Source: Microcoleus sp. AS-A8
GTDB lineage: Bacteria; Cyanobacteriota; Cyanobacteriia; Cyanobacteriales; Coleofasciculaceae
Reading direction: 5' to 3'
Assembly (NCBI GenBank): GCA_039962225.1
Contig: JAMPKV010000008.1
Location: forward strand, 62,001 to 126,000
Length of the DNA stretch: 64,000 bases
The notes under the pieces were generated by a model. The model did no database searches. It saw only the letters and a program-made list of their open reading frames with translations, and was not told the origin of the DNA. The stretch's first letter is position 1. Each line of letters begins with the position of its first letter. This document shows, in pieces, positions 19,284-29,065 of the stretch. Position numbers and translations under genes: made by a program.

Positions 19284-21743
19284 GTGCGAATTCCGCTCGA
19301 TTACTACCGAATTTTAGGATTGCCGATTCAGGCTACTGCTGAACAGCTAAGCCAAGCCTATCGCGATCGCGCCTTGCAATTGCCGCGCCGAGAGTATTCG
19401 GACGCGGCGATCAACTCTCGCAAACAACTCCTGGACGAAGCCTACGCGGTACTCTGCGATCTCGAACAGCGCTCAGCTTATGATGCGAGCTTTCTGACCA
19501 AAACTTACGAACAAGAACCCGGTCAATCTGTAACACTGGGCTTTACGGGCAGCGGCGAAGGCATAGAAGCCCCAATCGACCCCCATACTCCCAGTATTGA
19601 AATCAAGCATGAGCAATTCCTTGGAGCCTTGCTGATTCTGCAAGAACTTGGGGAATACGAACTCGTGCTGAAATTAGGGAACCCAATTCTTGGAACCCGC
19701 GACAGCATTAGTTTGGATAAGGGTCGTTTGGGAGACCCCCAACTCGTTCGACCGGACATTATTTTAACGATCGCATTGGCCTGTCTGGAACTCGGTCGCG
19801 AACAATGGCAGCAGGGCCAGTATGAAAATGCCGCCTCTTCCTTAGAAACGGGTCAAGAATTACTCTTGCGGGAGGGCTTGTTCCCTTCATTACGTGGGGA
19901 AATCAAATCAGATCTCTACAAACTGCGTCCCTACCGCATCCTAGAACTATTAGCCTTACCGGAAGAAACTGTTGTAGAACGGCGTAATGGCTTACGGCTG
20001 CTCCAAGAAATGCTACAGGAGCGGGGGGGCATTGATGGCACGGGTGACGACCAATCCGGATTAAGTGTTGATGATTTTCTCCGCTTTATCCAACAGTTGC
20101 GAACCTATCTCAGTGCCGCTGAACAACAAACCTTATTTGAAACCGAAGCACGACGTCCCTCCGCTGTTGCAACCTATCTGGCTGTTTATGCCCTACTGGC
20201 ACGAGGGTTTGCCCAAAGAAAACCTTCTTTAATCGCCCGTGCTAAACAGTTGCTGATGCGTTTGGGGAGACGGCAGGATGTTCATCTCGAACAATCGGTG
20301 TGCGCCCTGCTGTTGGGTCAAACCGAAGAAGCGAGTCGGGCTTTAGAACTTAGCCAAGAGTACGAACCGCTGGCTTTTATTCGGGAACATTCCCAGGGTG
20401 CCCCAGACTTGTTGCCGGGACTGTGCCTGTATGGGGAGCGTTGGCTGCAACAATCAGTATTTCCTCACTTTCGAGACTTGGCTGAGCAAAAAGCATCTTT
20501 GAAGGAATACTTTGCCGATGAACAGGTACAACGGTATCTAGAAACTCTGCCAGAGTCACCTGAGGAAAGCAACAGCGAGTGGAGTGTGGTTCCACCTCAG
20601 AATTCAGCCTATACCTCAACCAGAGCTTCCAAGAGTGTTAGTGAGCCACAGGTGCTTCGTCGGTCAGAGATCGGCTCTGTATCAGAATCGAGTCGGAGTT
20701 TATCGCGTGAGGCGCAAGCTTCTGGAAACTCAGGCTTACGCTACTCAGTTAATGAACCCACGGTTGTAGCTTCCCAGTGGACGGGTGGACGAGAAGCGGC
20801 CTCTGCTACAACCAGCCGCACGGCAACGTTGGGTACGGCGACGGAACACTCATCTAAACCAGGCTTGTCAACCCTGCCTGACGCCCAACCGCTTTCCTCC
20901 CGTTCGCGTAGCGCTGTCGGAGAGCAACTCTCAGTGGTGGGAGAGCCTACCATTACAGAAATACCTCGTGAGCCTTCTGGAAAGCCGCCGCGCCGACAAC
21001 GCCAAAAAGGCTTAGCTGAACCCCAAACAACTCGTTCTCGTCAAGCCGATGCTGGGGCAGGAGTACCATCGTCGGCTGGAGAAAGCTTCAAGCGTCTACC
21101 CCCCGGTCGTCTTCAAACTTCATCGGACAAGTCCAAGTCTTCCTCAAAAGTCAGACGCCTCGTTTTAATGACCATAGCGAGTGTTGTAGGAGCAGGAATT
21201 CTAATTTGGCTGTTGATTGCCACCCTGAGTTGGCTACAAAAAACTCTACAAGGTTTTTCTGCGCCCGACTTAAAAGGACCACAGCCAATGATAGAGCTAT
21301 CAAAACCTCCCATTCCTATTCCTGAACCAGGCAATCAAGGGAGGGCTCCATCGGGCCCTCTGACTCAGGAGACAGCTCTACAAGTGATTGAAACATGGCT
21401 GTCCACAAAGAAACTGGCTTTCGGCTCAGACTATCAAATCGAGCAATTAGATCAAATTCTCGCGGAGCCAGCTCTGTCGCGCTGGCGGCAACGAGTTCAA
21501 ACAGATAAACAAAATAATTCGTCCTGGCAGTACACGCATAATGTGGTAGTCAACTCGGTTGAGACCAGTGAGGCTAACCCTGAGCAGGCGAGGGTAGATG
21601 CGGCTGTGAAGGAAGCGGCTCAGTTCTATCAAGGGGGTCAGCCCAATCCAGATAAGTCCTACAATGATAATCTGCGAGTTCGGTACGACATGGTGCGAAG
21701 AGACGGTCGGTGGCTGATTCAAGATATGAGTGTTGTGAACTAG
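19284..21743 (+). CDS. ftn2: Cell division protein Ftn2/ARC6/ZipN
   Basis: An 819-residue protein with a GTG start, the cyanobacterial relative of plastid ARC6. It tethers and stabilises FtsZ at the inner membrane. Residues 5-70 form a J-like domain (DYYRILGLP...AYDASF) lacking the HPD tripeptide needed for Hsp70 stimulation, typical of the family. A helical region follows to about residue 400, then a Ser/Pro/Arg-rich low-complexity linker (about 430-620), a single transmembrane helix at about 626-648, and a C-terminal DUF4101/IMS domain (about 695-819) on the other side of the membrane. A short GAAG site precedes the start. It is monocistronic. Confidence 0.94.
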   Translation: MRIPLDYYRILGLPIQATAEQLSQAYRDRALQLPRREYSDAAINSRKQLLDEAYAVLCDLEQRSAYDASFLTKTYEQEPGQSVTLGFTGSGEGIEAPIDPHTPSIEIKHEQFLGALLILQELGEYELVLKLGNPILGTRDSISLDKGRLGDPQLVRPDIILTIALACLELGREQWQQGQYENAASSLETGQELLLREGLFPSLRGEIKSDLYKLRPYRILELLALPEETVVERRNGLRLLQEMLQERGGIDGTGDDQSGLSVDDFLRFIQQLRTYLSAAEQQTLFETEARRPSAVATYLAVYALLARGFAQRKPSLIARAKQLLMRLGRRQDVHLEQSVCALLLGQTEEASRALELSQEYEPLAFIREHSQGAPDLLPGLCLYGERWLQQSVFPHFRDLAEQKASLKEYFADEQVQRYLETLPESPEESNSEWSVVPPQNSAYTSTRASKSVSEPQVLRRSEIGSVSESSRSLSREAQASGNSGLRYSVNEPTVVASQWTGGREAASATTSRTATLGTATEHSSKPGLSTLPDAQPLSSRSRSAVGEQLSVVGEPTITEIPREPSGKPPRRQRQKGLAEPQTTRSRQADAGAGVPSSAGESFKRLPPGRLQTSSDKSKSSSKVRRLVLMTIASVVGAGILIWLLIATLSWLQKTLQGFSAPDLKGPQPMIELSKPPIPIPEPGNQGRAPSGPLTQETALQVIETWLSTKKLAFGSDYQIEQLDQILAEPALSRWRQRVQTDKQNNSSWQYTHNVVVNSVETSEANPEQARVDAAVKEAAQFYQGGQPNPDKSYNDNLRVRYDMVRRDGRWLIQDMSVVN

Positions 21744-21933
21744 CTCCTGAGATGCAATAGGTTGTCATCAACCTTGCATGAGCAGCGATTCAGAAGGCAT
21801 ACCCTACAGCTGGAAAAATTCCAGTATCAGCATTTCGCCTAAAGCCTTTTCGGTAGGAGTGGGGGGTACGCTCGCTGTAACAGGGGTGTAGGTACCGAAT
21901 AGAGGCTACAAATCCTGCAACGGAACCTGCGCT

Positions 21934-23820
21934 CTAGCGCTCCATCTCTTTGCGTGCCTGTTGGCGCAGTTTAAGGGCGTGTGGATGGTTCGGTTGAAGT
22001 TGGAGTGCCTTGTCTAGAGCAACAATCGCTTCGTCCCAACGTCCGAGTTCCCAGAGCGCTTTACCTTTAGTCGTCCAAGCATCAGCAGAATTGCGCTCCA
22101 AATCAATCGCTCTATCCACGGCCCAAAGCGCTTCATAGGAGCGACCGAGTGATTGGAGTACCATACCCCGACTCACCCAGGCTTCAGCAAATTTGGGTTT
22201 ATTGATAATGGCTTGCTCATAGAGTGCTAGGGCTTTGGTTAGGCGTCTTTGCTGCTGGTAGCCATTGCCTTTACCCCACATCGCTTCTGGGTATTTCGGC
22301 TTCAGGTCAAGAGCATCATTGCACGCCACCATGGCTTCGGAAAACTTTTCCAGCTTATTCAGACAATAACAGCGCCCACCATAAGCTTCAGCAAACTTAG
22401 GCTTAAGTGCGATCGCTTGGTCGTAAAATTTTAGCGCTTCCTGGTATTGTCCGGCTGTTTTCAAGCGTTCTCCCTGCTTTTGGAGTTCTTCAGCCGTCAG
22501 CTTGCGCGGTGGAGGTTTGGGCGTTGCCGATTGGGTTGGCGTCGGAGTTGAACGTTGATCAGCCAGCACACCGCTACGATTGACGGCTCGACCCGCAAAC
22601 TGGGGCGAAAGTACAGTTTTGGTGACCACGAAGGTTACACCTACAGCAGTTAAGACAGCCAGCCAAGGCCAGAGTTGAACCCACTGCCTTGGGATTAACT
22701 TGAGTGTAGTCTTTGGTGGCACTCTGGTTGGCGAAGCATCAGCGGACGGTTGTCGTTGAGACAGAGATACCGTTGGCTCGTTACTACCCTCTGAAGAATG
22801 AACCGGGAATTCTGTTGGCAGCCAAATGTAAGTTTCCTCTTGATTTGTCTCCAATTCCGTCGGTTCCTCCGCCAAGGCTAGCTGATTAGGACGAGGTTGT
22901 AGTTCCTGAATGGGTAGCGCTTCTCTTAGGCCAGACGGCGGAGTCATCAGCACAGACTCTTGACGCGAACCGAGTAGACTCTGGAGTGCTGCCAAGGCAT
23001 CAGCGGCGGCTGGGTAGCGATCGCGGAAATCATAGCACACCATCTTGTCCAAAATACCAGCCAGTTCTGGGCTGACATGGGGGGCATGTTCCCGCCAAAC
23101 CATTTCGCCTGTTTGGGGGTCTTCGGCCATGGATTTAGGGTGAACCCCAGTTAATGCCTGAATGCCCAGCATACCGGCGGCGTAGACATCGCTGCTAAAG
23201 CGAGGAGTTCCCGCCAATTGCTCGTTGGGCATGTAACCCTTCGTGCCGATGGAAATGGTTAAATTTGTCTCCCCTGTTTCGGGATTGACAACCTGAGTGC
23301 TGACTTGCTTCACGGCACCAAAATCAATCAGCACAATTTTGCCATCACCCTGGCGACGAATCAAATTGGGGGGCTTAATGTCGCGGTGGATCACCTGTTG
23401 CTCATGGACGAACGCCAACACCTGTAGAATATCTTGCAACAGCTCAATGACCTGAGATTCTGTCCACGGCTGACCCTTAGCGAACTCTTTGGTTAACGGC
23501 TCTCCTTCAATGAATTCCTGAGCCAGATAAAACTCTTCATTGTCCTCAAAGTGTGCTAGTAGACGAGGAATCTGGTCATGATTACCGAGTTGATAGAGAA
23601 CTTCTGCTTCCGTGTCAAACAGGCGTCTCGCCATAGCCAGTGTTTCAGGTTGACTCGTCTGGGGCTTGAGCTGTTTGACCACACATTGGGGATGACCCGG
23701 AAGGTGTAAATCTTCTGCCAGAAAGGTTCGACCAAACCCCCCTGCTCCTAGTTTGTTAATAATTTGGTAGCGTCCACCCAGGGGTTTCTCCGGATTTGTT
23801 GGTAGAATATCTTGGCTCAT
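21934..23820 (-). CDS. Ser/Thr protein kinase with C-terminal TPR repeats
   Basis: A 628-residue membrane kinase. The catalytic domain (about residues 17-285) has the glycine loop GAGGFGRTF, the catalytic HRDIKPPN and DFGAVK motifs and an activation segment with GTKGYMPNEQ, so it appears active. A Pro/Thr-rich stretch follows, then one transmembrane helix (about 378-400) and a C-terminal region with roughly five TPR repeats (about 445-615). By the family's usual topology the kinase is cytoplasmic and the TPRs periplasmic; that is inference. Cyanobacteria have many such Pkn2-type kinases, and the substrate cannot be read from sequence. Confidence 0.94.
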   Translation of the reverse strand: MSQDILPTNPEKPLGGRYQIINKLGAGGFGRTFLAEDLHLPGHPQCVVKQLKPQTSQPETLAMARRLFDTEAEVLYQLGNHDQIPRLLAHFEDNEEFYLAQEFIEGEPLTKEFAKGQPWTESQVIELLQDILQVLAFVHEQQVIHRDIKPPNLIRRQGDGKIVLIDFGAVKQVSTQVVNPETGETNLTISIGTKGYMPNEQLAGTPRFSSDVYAAGMLGIQALTGVHPKSMAEDPQTGEMVWREHAPHVSPELAGILDKMVCYDFRDRYPAAADALAALQSLLGSRQESVLMTPPSGLREALPIQELQPRPNQLALAEEPTELETNQEETYIWLPTEFPVHSSEGSNEPTVSLSQRQPSADASPTRVPPKTTLKLIPRQWVQLWPWLAVLTAVGVTFVVTKTVLSPQFAGRAVNRSGVLADQRSTPTPTQSATPKPPPRKLTAEELQKQGERLKTAGQYQEALKFYDQAIALKPKFAEAYGGRCYCLNKLEKFSEAMVACNDALDLKPKYPEAMWGKGNGYQQQRRLTKALALYEQAIINKPKFAEAWVSRGMVLQSLGRSYEALWAVDRAIDLERNSADAWTTKGKALWELGRWDEAIVALDKALQLQPNHPHALKLRQQARKEMER

Positions 23821-24332
23821 GTTAAATTGGCCTACTCGAATTCACTCGGAATCAAGCCAGTTAAGCGTTACAGGTTCTTGCTTTAGTGCAGAGGTATGTT
23901 TAGGCTTGGCTTTCCAGAAGCAGATGTGTTTCCGTCATTACGATGGGCGTTATGTCAGGTCATCTCTACTAGGAAGTAGCGACAACAACAGAAATTGATG
24001 TAGAGACATTGAAATGCAGCCGATGATTCTTCATAAGCTTTGCAGGCTCCTTAGAGAGGAAGAGGCAGAGACGGCTGGCAGAGGAATGCAAAAGCCAGCC
24101 AAGCGGATAATCTCCGTTTATTCCTTTGTGTCTGAAGACATGAGTTTGAGACCATTTGTGCCCTTACACGTCAGTGATGGTTAGGACTCTATGCACCCAA
24201 CTCCTAACGGAACCCTGAAATGATGCCTAATTATCCGCACGCTTTTAGCTACAAACTCAGTAGCATTATGGCAGGATTCACATCCCTTACTGCCATTCCC
24301 TAGAGCCAAGGGTTTTGTTTTTAAGTGTACTT
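23821..24332. other. Intergenic region, 512 bases
   Basis: No gene is supported. It separates the divergent kinase and the adhesin-E-like gene and should hold their promoters. No strong hairpin or repeat was noticed. Confidence 0.4.
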
Positions 24333-24713
24333 ATGCCCAGGATACTCCTTCTCGCGCTCTTTGCCACTTTGATGACGACCTTACCCGCCCTTGCGGAAAA
24401 CTGGGTTTTAGTCACTCGCGATGACCAGGGGACGGATTACTATATTGATACAGAATCCGTGCAGGGTAGCAATAATACTTATTTATTTTGGCGGATGGCT
24501 GTCCGTGCCAAACCGAATGAAGCTGGGATAGTCGCAGAAAAGACCTTTGTGTCGATGAGTTGTCCGCTACGGGCATGGCGACGCAAGGCAGTAGCGAGAT
24601 TCAATGCCCAAGCCGAACTTTTGAACCGTGAGGAGTTTAGCGAAAATGAACCCTTGCAATTCTTTATAGACGGCACGGTGGGAGAAAGATTGTGGAAGTT
24701 TGTGTGTAAGTGA
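24333..24713 (+). CDS. Secreted surface-adhesin-E-like small protein
   Basis: A protein of 126 residues from the ATG at 24333; a TTG at 24315 in the same frame would add six residues ahead of the signal and is less likely. The first 21 residues form a signal peptide ending in ALAEN. The mature part begins WVLVTRDDQGTDYYIDTESV and contains a Cys pair (SCPLRAW and the last but one residue), resembling the surface-adhesin E/lipoprotein-like family found widely in proteobacteria and cyanobacteria. Location would be periplasmic or exported. Function is not established; the adhesin name is a family label only. Confidence 0.8.
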   Translation: MPRILLLALFATLMTTLPALAENWVLVTRDDQGTDYYIDTESVQGSNNTYLFWRMAVRAKPNEAGIVAEKTFVSMSCPLRAWRRKAVARFNAQAELLNREEFSENEPLQFFIDGTVGERLWKFVCK

Positions 24714-24793
24714 AGTTTAAAAGCCTTGGCAAAGAATTGAAGGATGCGATCGCTAAAACTCTAGCCGTTCTCAGTAACATCCACCATACCGTC

Positions 24794-24814
24794 GGGCACG
24801 AGCAGATCGTGCCC
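24794..24814. terminator. Bidirectional hairpin between convergent genes
   Basis: GGGCACGA and TCGTGCCC form a perfect 8-bp stem around a 5-base loop. It lies between the convergent small secreted protein gene and tldE. There is no long T-run, so termination is likely but not certain. It may equally be one of the interspersed palindromes of this genome. Confidence 0.5.
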
Positions 24815-24892
24815 CTACCAGCAACTCTAATTTTTGCTGCTCAGTTATTTCTGCCGCACTGTACTGGATAAAACTTTCAGGAGGTGGGAATG

Positions 24893-26233
24893 TCAAACAC
24901 TATCCGTTACGCTACTGAAGTTAAATTCCTTCACCCTTACCCCGGGTACCACACTGCTACCAAAACGCTGCACGCTACTCACAGCATCCACATCCCGTAA
25001 CATATCCGGTAGACATTGGTTAAAACGTAAATTCTTAATCGGATAAGCAATCCGACCATCCTCAATCCAAAACGTACCATCCCGCGTCATCCCCGTCACC
25101 TCCAACGTCTTGGGATTGACATAGCGCACGTACCAGGCACGGTTAACCAAAATTCCTCGCTCTGTTTGAGCAATTAAGTCAGCGATTGTTTTGTTGGAAC
25201 CCGACATCACAACTGGATACATTGCCCCCGTCGGCTCTTTGTCCTGCTGCTGTGCCCAGTAGCGGCTATAGGATAAAGCTTGAGGAATACCGTCTTTAAT
25301 CACCTCCAGATAGCGATTACTCAACCCATCCCCAAAAAACGTACTGAACTGCAATAGAGGGTGAGCTGGATTACGTTGCACCTGTACTAAAGGACTAAAG
25401 ATTTGCTCACCCAAGCGGTTGCCTGCCTCATCAGGGTGGGACATAAACGATCGCCCCTCATCCGCCGCCCGTGCATCCAAATTCCACATCACCCAACCGA
25501 GTAACTCCTTAAAGGCTGCACCATCGAAAACTACGGGATACTTGCCAGGACTCACTTCACGGGGTTGGCGAGAACTCAGGGCACGCTGAATCAGTTGCTC
25601 TGTTACAGACTCTATGGGTAACTGGTTTACGCCAAAAGCAGTACGCTGACCCCAACTAGAGCCATCTTCAATCCGAGCCGTAAAGCTAAAATCTGCATTA
25701 GTGCCGCGATCGCAAGCTCTTAATCCCCGCGAATTCCCGACAGCCTGCAAGACAGCCGATGTACTCAGCGTACCAGAACCCTCAACTCCAGCCTGACGAC
25801 TCAACGCACACACTCGCTGCACGATTTCTCCGCGTGCCAAGGGTGAGAAAGTTGCTGTTTGTTCATCAAACGCCGGAGTCCGCTGCTCATAAGTTTGAGG
25901 TTCAAGTAAAGGCACCCATTCTGGGTCTTCTGGGGCAATACGAGCCAAATCTTCTGAACGTCGGATAGTCTCTGTAATCGCCTCTGGTTCTAGTTCCGTC
26001 GTTGAGGCAGAAGCACTGCGCTGACCGAAATAACTAGTGATATTCAGGCTGAATTTAGTTCGGCTGAGGTTCTGCGTCATCTGGTTTTCTGAGAAGCGCG
26101 AGAGAGCCGACTCGTTAGCGCTGAGACTGACGAAGACGCCTTCTGCTTCGGATTGTTGGATGACTGTTTCAATCAACTCTAGGGCTTGGTCTTCACCCAC
26201 AAGTGTGGGTGCGGTAGCTAAGGTCACGCTCAT
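24893..26233 (-). CDS. pmbA: TldE/PmbA family protein (TldD partner)
   Basis: About 446 residues from the ATG at 26233, chosen over an in-frame start at 26257 because MSVTLATAP... begins the conserved domain. It belongs to the TldD/PmbA family. It lacks the HExxxH zinc site seen in its neighbour, as expected of the non-catalytic TldE subunit. The TldD-TldE heterodimer is a metallopeptidase that trims unfolded peptides and, in some bacteria, modified peptide precursors such as microcin B17. The tldD gene lies upstream on the same strand, separated by 579 bases that carry a plus-strand small gene. Confidence 0.92.
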   Translation of the reverse strand: MSVTLATAPTLVGEDQALELIETVIQQSEAEGVFVSLSANESALSRFSENQMTQNLSRTKFSLNITSYFGQRSASASTTELEPEAITETIRRSEDLARIAPEDPEWVPLLEPQTYEQRTPAFDEQTATFSPLARGEIVQRVCALSRQAGVEGSGTLSTSAVLQAVGNSRGLRACDRGTNADFSFTARIEDGSSWGQRTAFGVNQLPIESVTEQLIQRALSSRQPREVSPGKYPVVFDGAAFKELLGWVMWNLDARAADEGRSFMSHPDEAGNRLGEQIFSPLVQVQRNPAHPLLQFSTFFGDGLSNRYLEVIKDGIPQALSYSRYWAQQQDKEPTGAMYPVVMSGSNKTIADLIAQTERGILVNRAWYVRYVNPKTLEVTGMTRDGTFWIEDGRIAYPIKNLRFNQCLPDMLRDVDAVSSVQRFGSSVVPGVRVKEFNFSSVTDSV

Positions 26234-26508
26234 CCTCCAATGGTTCAGGATTAACAATCGAACTTGAAATTCTATCTTTAACTAAAAAATCTGTACCTTT
26301 TGATCTCAAAAAACCGATGAACTAAAAAAATGGACTATTCCTTAAAATTTCTTAGGGGGTTGTACGATGAACAGCCAAGAGCCAATCTCAATAGTTAAAA
26401 CAAATTATCCAAGGCTCTAAATACCGTTTCCTCCGAAAGAATGACGATTCTGCGAGGTACAAACCCTATTAATGGGAGTGTACTGAGGAAATCCTGATAC
26501 AGGTAATC

Positions 26509-26706
26509 ATGACACAACAAAATATTCAGAATGAAAGTGAGTCGGATCGTGGCCTCCGCGATAGCGAAAATTCGGAATCAAACCAAGACGCTACAGATCG
26601 GGATCATCGGGTAGCGAATCCGTCCATCGAAGCACAAGACAGCTCTTTTAAAGAGTACTGCGCTGCTAATCCGAGTGCCTCTGAGTGTAAGGTTTATGAC
26701 CTTTGA
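26509..26706 (+). CDS. Small protein with a CP12-type C-terminal cysteine loop
   Basis: Sixty-five residues. The first 45 are highly polar and predicted disordered. The last 20, SFKEYCAANPSASECKVYDL, closely follow the C-terminal half of CP12: Tyr-Cys51, an Asn-Pro, Glu-Cys60 with eight residues between the cysteines, then a Tyr-Asp end. In CP12 this disulfide loop binds GAPDH when oxidised. The N-terminal CP12 core (AWD_VEEL) and the first cysteine pair are absent. It could be a redox-responsive GAPDH-binding peptide or a relic; function is inference. It sits on the plus strand between tldE and tldD. Confidence 0.75.
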   Translation: MTQQNIQNESESDRGLRDSENSESNQDATDRDHRVANPSIEAQDSSFKEYCAANPSASECKVYDL

Positions 26707-26811
26707 GCCATCTTGCACCTTACTTCCTATGACGGCCTGAAGTTGTAGGAGGCGGCACGAGTGCATTTTGCGGGGCATTCCTAATTGGGGATGCTTGCAT
26801 TCTCACTTCAA

Positions 26812-28299
26812 TTATGAGGCTCCGCCAATTTGAATATCGCGCACCCGCACCGGCACGCAGGCATGGGTCATCTGAGCTAGTTGCATGGGTTCACCCTTAC
26901 CACAAATATTGGTGCCACATTGCTTCCATTCGGAAGCTGGCCCGATCGCATCAACGCTATTCCAAAAGTCGGTTGTCATGGCCTGGTAAGTGACATCCTT
27001 TAACATGCCCACCACTTTGCCTTTCTCCACCTTCCAGAAAGCATCCCCGCCAAATTGGAAGTTACGCCGCTGCTGGTCAATAGAAAAGCTGCCAACGCCA
27101 TCAATTAAAATCCCGTCCTCAGTATCTGCAATCATCTCTTGGAGAGTGGCAGTGTGGCTACCCCCATCTAGCCCCGGTTCCAAGCCTAAATTCGGAATCC
27201 GTACCATTGGCAAACTCGACCAACTATCCGCATAGGCACTACCATTGCTGCTGGGGCGACCTAGTCGATAGGCGGTTTCCCGGTCAGTGAGGTAGTCAAC
27301 TAAAAGACCATCCTTGACAATAGGCCAACTTTGTGCAGGCACACCTTCGTCGTCATAGCCCATCGTACCGCGTCCCCCCGGTTGAGTGCGATCAGCCCGG
27401 AAATTCACGCAAGGTGCTGCATACTGGAGCTTGCCTAATTTATCGGTAGTGGCGAAGCTGGTTCCCGCAAAGTTAGATTCGTAGCCGTATACCCGATCCA
27501 GCTCTGTGGGGTGTCCGACAGATTCGTGGATGGTGAGCCACAGATTGGTGGGTTTGAGGATCAGGGTGGTGCGAATACCAGAGGGGCCTTTGGGCGCGTA
27601 TACTTTTTCAATCGCTTCTTCGGCAACTCGTTCAACCTGACTCAAAAGGTCTGCGGGATTGATATGCTCGTAACCAATGTTTAGGGGGGGACGTTCGTAG
27701 TTGCGCTCTTGAGCATCACCGTTTGCGATCGCCGTACACCCAAATCCTGGATAGCTGCGGTAGATGGTTTGCTGAATCAGGGAACCTTCTGTAGAGGCAA
27801 AGGTTTTATCCTCGCGGGTGAAACGCAAGAAAGAGTAAGCTTTTTTAATGCCGTGCTCGCTATAACGCAATAACTGTTCATTGAGGCGCAACAACAACTC
27901 AGCTTTTTCGGTAATCGGTACGCTAAACGGGTCAATCTCAATAGGAGTAATGTAAGTATCGCGGTAGGCTTTGACAGGAGCTAATTGCACCCGTGTTTGC
28001 TGAGAGAGGCGGCTACCTTTAGCAATTTCTACAGCTAAAGCGACAATTCGTTCTACTTCTGCTGGGGTTTTATAGGGACTAGCGGCGAATCCCCAAGCAC
28101 CATCTAACAGAACCCGCACCCCAAAGCCAGAACTGACATTATCGGAAAGTTGACTGAGGGAGCGATCGCGTGCGAAAAGATTCTGACTGCGGTAGGTGCA
28201 AAAACGGACATCCCCGTACTCGCATCCAGCACGAGCGATCGCATCAATGGCTAATGTAGCAAGGTCAGTCGTGGTAATCGGTGCGGGAGCTTGTACCAT
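26812..28299 (-). CDS. tldD: TldD family zinc metallopeptidase
   Basis: A 495-residue catalytic subunit of the TldD/TldE peptidase. The zinc motif HESVGH is visible in LTIHESVGHPTELDR at about residue 257, and the family's Gly-rich segment follows (QPGGRGTMGYDDEGVPAQ). It is the longer, catalytic member; pmbA lies downstream on the same strand. The first 20 residues (VQAPAPITTTDLATLA) and about 60 bases before the ATG are echoed by a decayed copy at 31440-31545, 3.2 kb away. A perfect palindrome at 28381 lies 82 bases upstream of the start. Confidence 0.94.
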   Translation of the reverse strand: MVQAPAPITTTDLATLAIDAIARAGCEYGDVRFCTYRSQNLFARDRSLSQLSDNVSSGFGVRVLLDGAWGFAASPYKTPAEVERIVALAVEIAKGSRLSQQTRVQLAPVKAYRDTYITPIEIDPFSVPITEKAELLLRLNEQLLRYSEHGIKKAYSFLRFTREDKTFASTEGSLIQQTIYRSYPGFGCTAIANGDAQERNYERPPLNIGYEHINPADLLSQVERVAEEAIEKVYAPKGPSGIRTTLILKPTNLWLTIHESVGHPTELDRVYGYESNFAGTSFATTDKLGKLQYAAPCVNFRADRTQPGGRGTMGYDDEGVPAQSWPIVKDGLLVDYLTDRETAYRLGRPSSNGSAYADSWSSLPMVRIPNLGLEPGLDGGSHTATLQEMIADTEDGILIDGVGSFSIDQQRRNFQFGGDAFWKVEKGKVVGMLKDVTYQAMTTDFWNSVDAIGPASEWKQCGTNICGKGEPMQLAQMTHACVPVRVRDIQIGGAS

Positions 28300-28380
28300 A
28301 GGAAGTCTTTGGCGGAGTAATAACGTATTGTAACGACTTCACGGCTAGCTTTGCATCGTACATCCTGCAATTAAACGCCA

Positions 28381-28413
28381 AGATCCCCGACTTCTTCAAG
28401 AAGTCGGGGATCT
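28381..28413. repeat. Perfect 16-bp-stem palindrome
   Basis: AGATCCCCGACTTCTT is followed after one base by its exact reverse complement. Hairpins of this GATCCCCGACTTCTT type are common interspersed elements in filamentous cyanobacteria. It lies between tldD and the NB-ARC remnant and could terminate transcripts coming from the right. Confidence 0.85.
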
Positions 28414-28433
28414 GAACAGCCAGTATTCGCACC

Positions 28434-28971
28434 TTATTCATTGCTATGGGAATATTGAGTTTTTACATATTGTTTCACCACAGGTACGAGACTAAAAACC
28501 ATTTGATTGTCCCCTATCTGTTTTTCAATCAATGAGCGTCGTTCTAGAGATTGAAGCGAACTGAATAACTCGGAGGGGGATAATGGTATTTCTTCTATCA
28601 ATTTGGTAGTGGAAACAGACTCTACTTGGTTACTAAGGCAGGACATCACCTCTTTTTCTACAGCCGACAACCGCTGAAACTGCTGATTTAATATAGCTTT
28701 TAAATCCTCGCACAATAACAGGTTTTTATATTTTAAATACTCAGATGCTCTACCATTAAATAAGTCTTGAATCAGTGTAGCAACTATCTTTAACCATAAA
28801 GGGTTGCCTCGGTAGGCATTAATCAAGTCTTGCCATGAATCCTCTTCAACTAAACCTTTGTCTCTGAGGATATTCCTAATAGTGTTACCAGGCGACAGCG
28901 TTCCTCTACAATATCCTACTTTTTCCGCCCTATTTAGATAATTAAAGATTTGAAGAAGTTTCAGTAAATCC
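28434..28971 (-). pseudogene. Remnant of an NB-ARC (STAND) ATPase gene
   Basis: The frame is open from 28971 down to the stop at 28434, but only a TTG at 28826 lies where a start is called, inside a conserved helix. Reading from about residue 1 of the open frame gives NYLNRAEKVG..., then SWQDLINAYRGNPLWLKIVA (the GxP-type motif of the NB-ARC domain), QQFQRLSAVEKEVMSCL and a winged-helix-like end (LERRSLIEKQIGDNQMVFSLVPVV). That is the C-terminal part of the ATPase of cyanobacterial NB-ARC/WD40 or TPR proteins. The Walker A and B region and all repeats are missing. It is very likely non-functional. Confidence 0.8.
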
Positions 28972-29065
28972 TACTTTTTCCGCCTAGAAAAAACAAAAAT
29001 TGTACCCGATCATATTTATATACACTGATTTCAGCTATTGCGGAAGTTTCTACGGATATAAAAAA

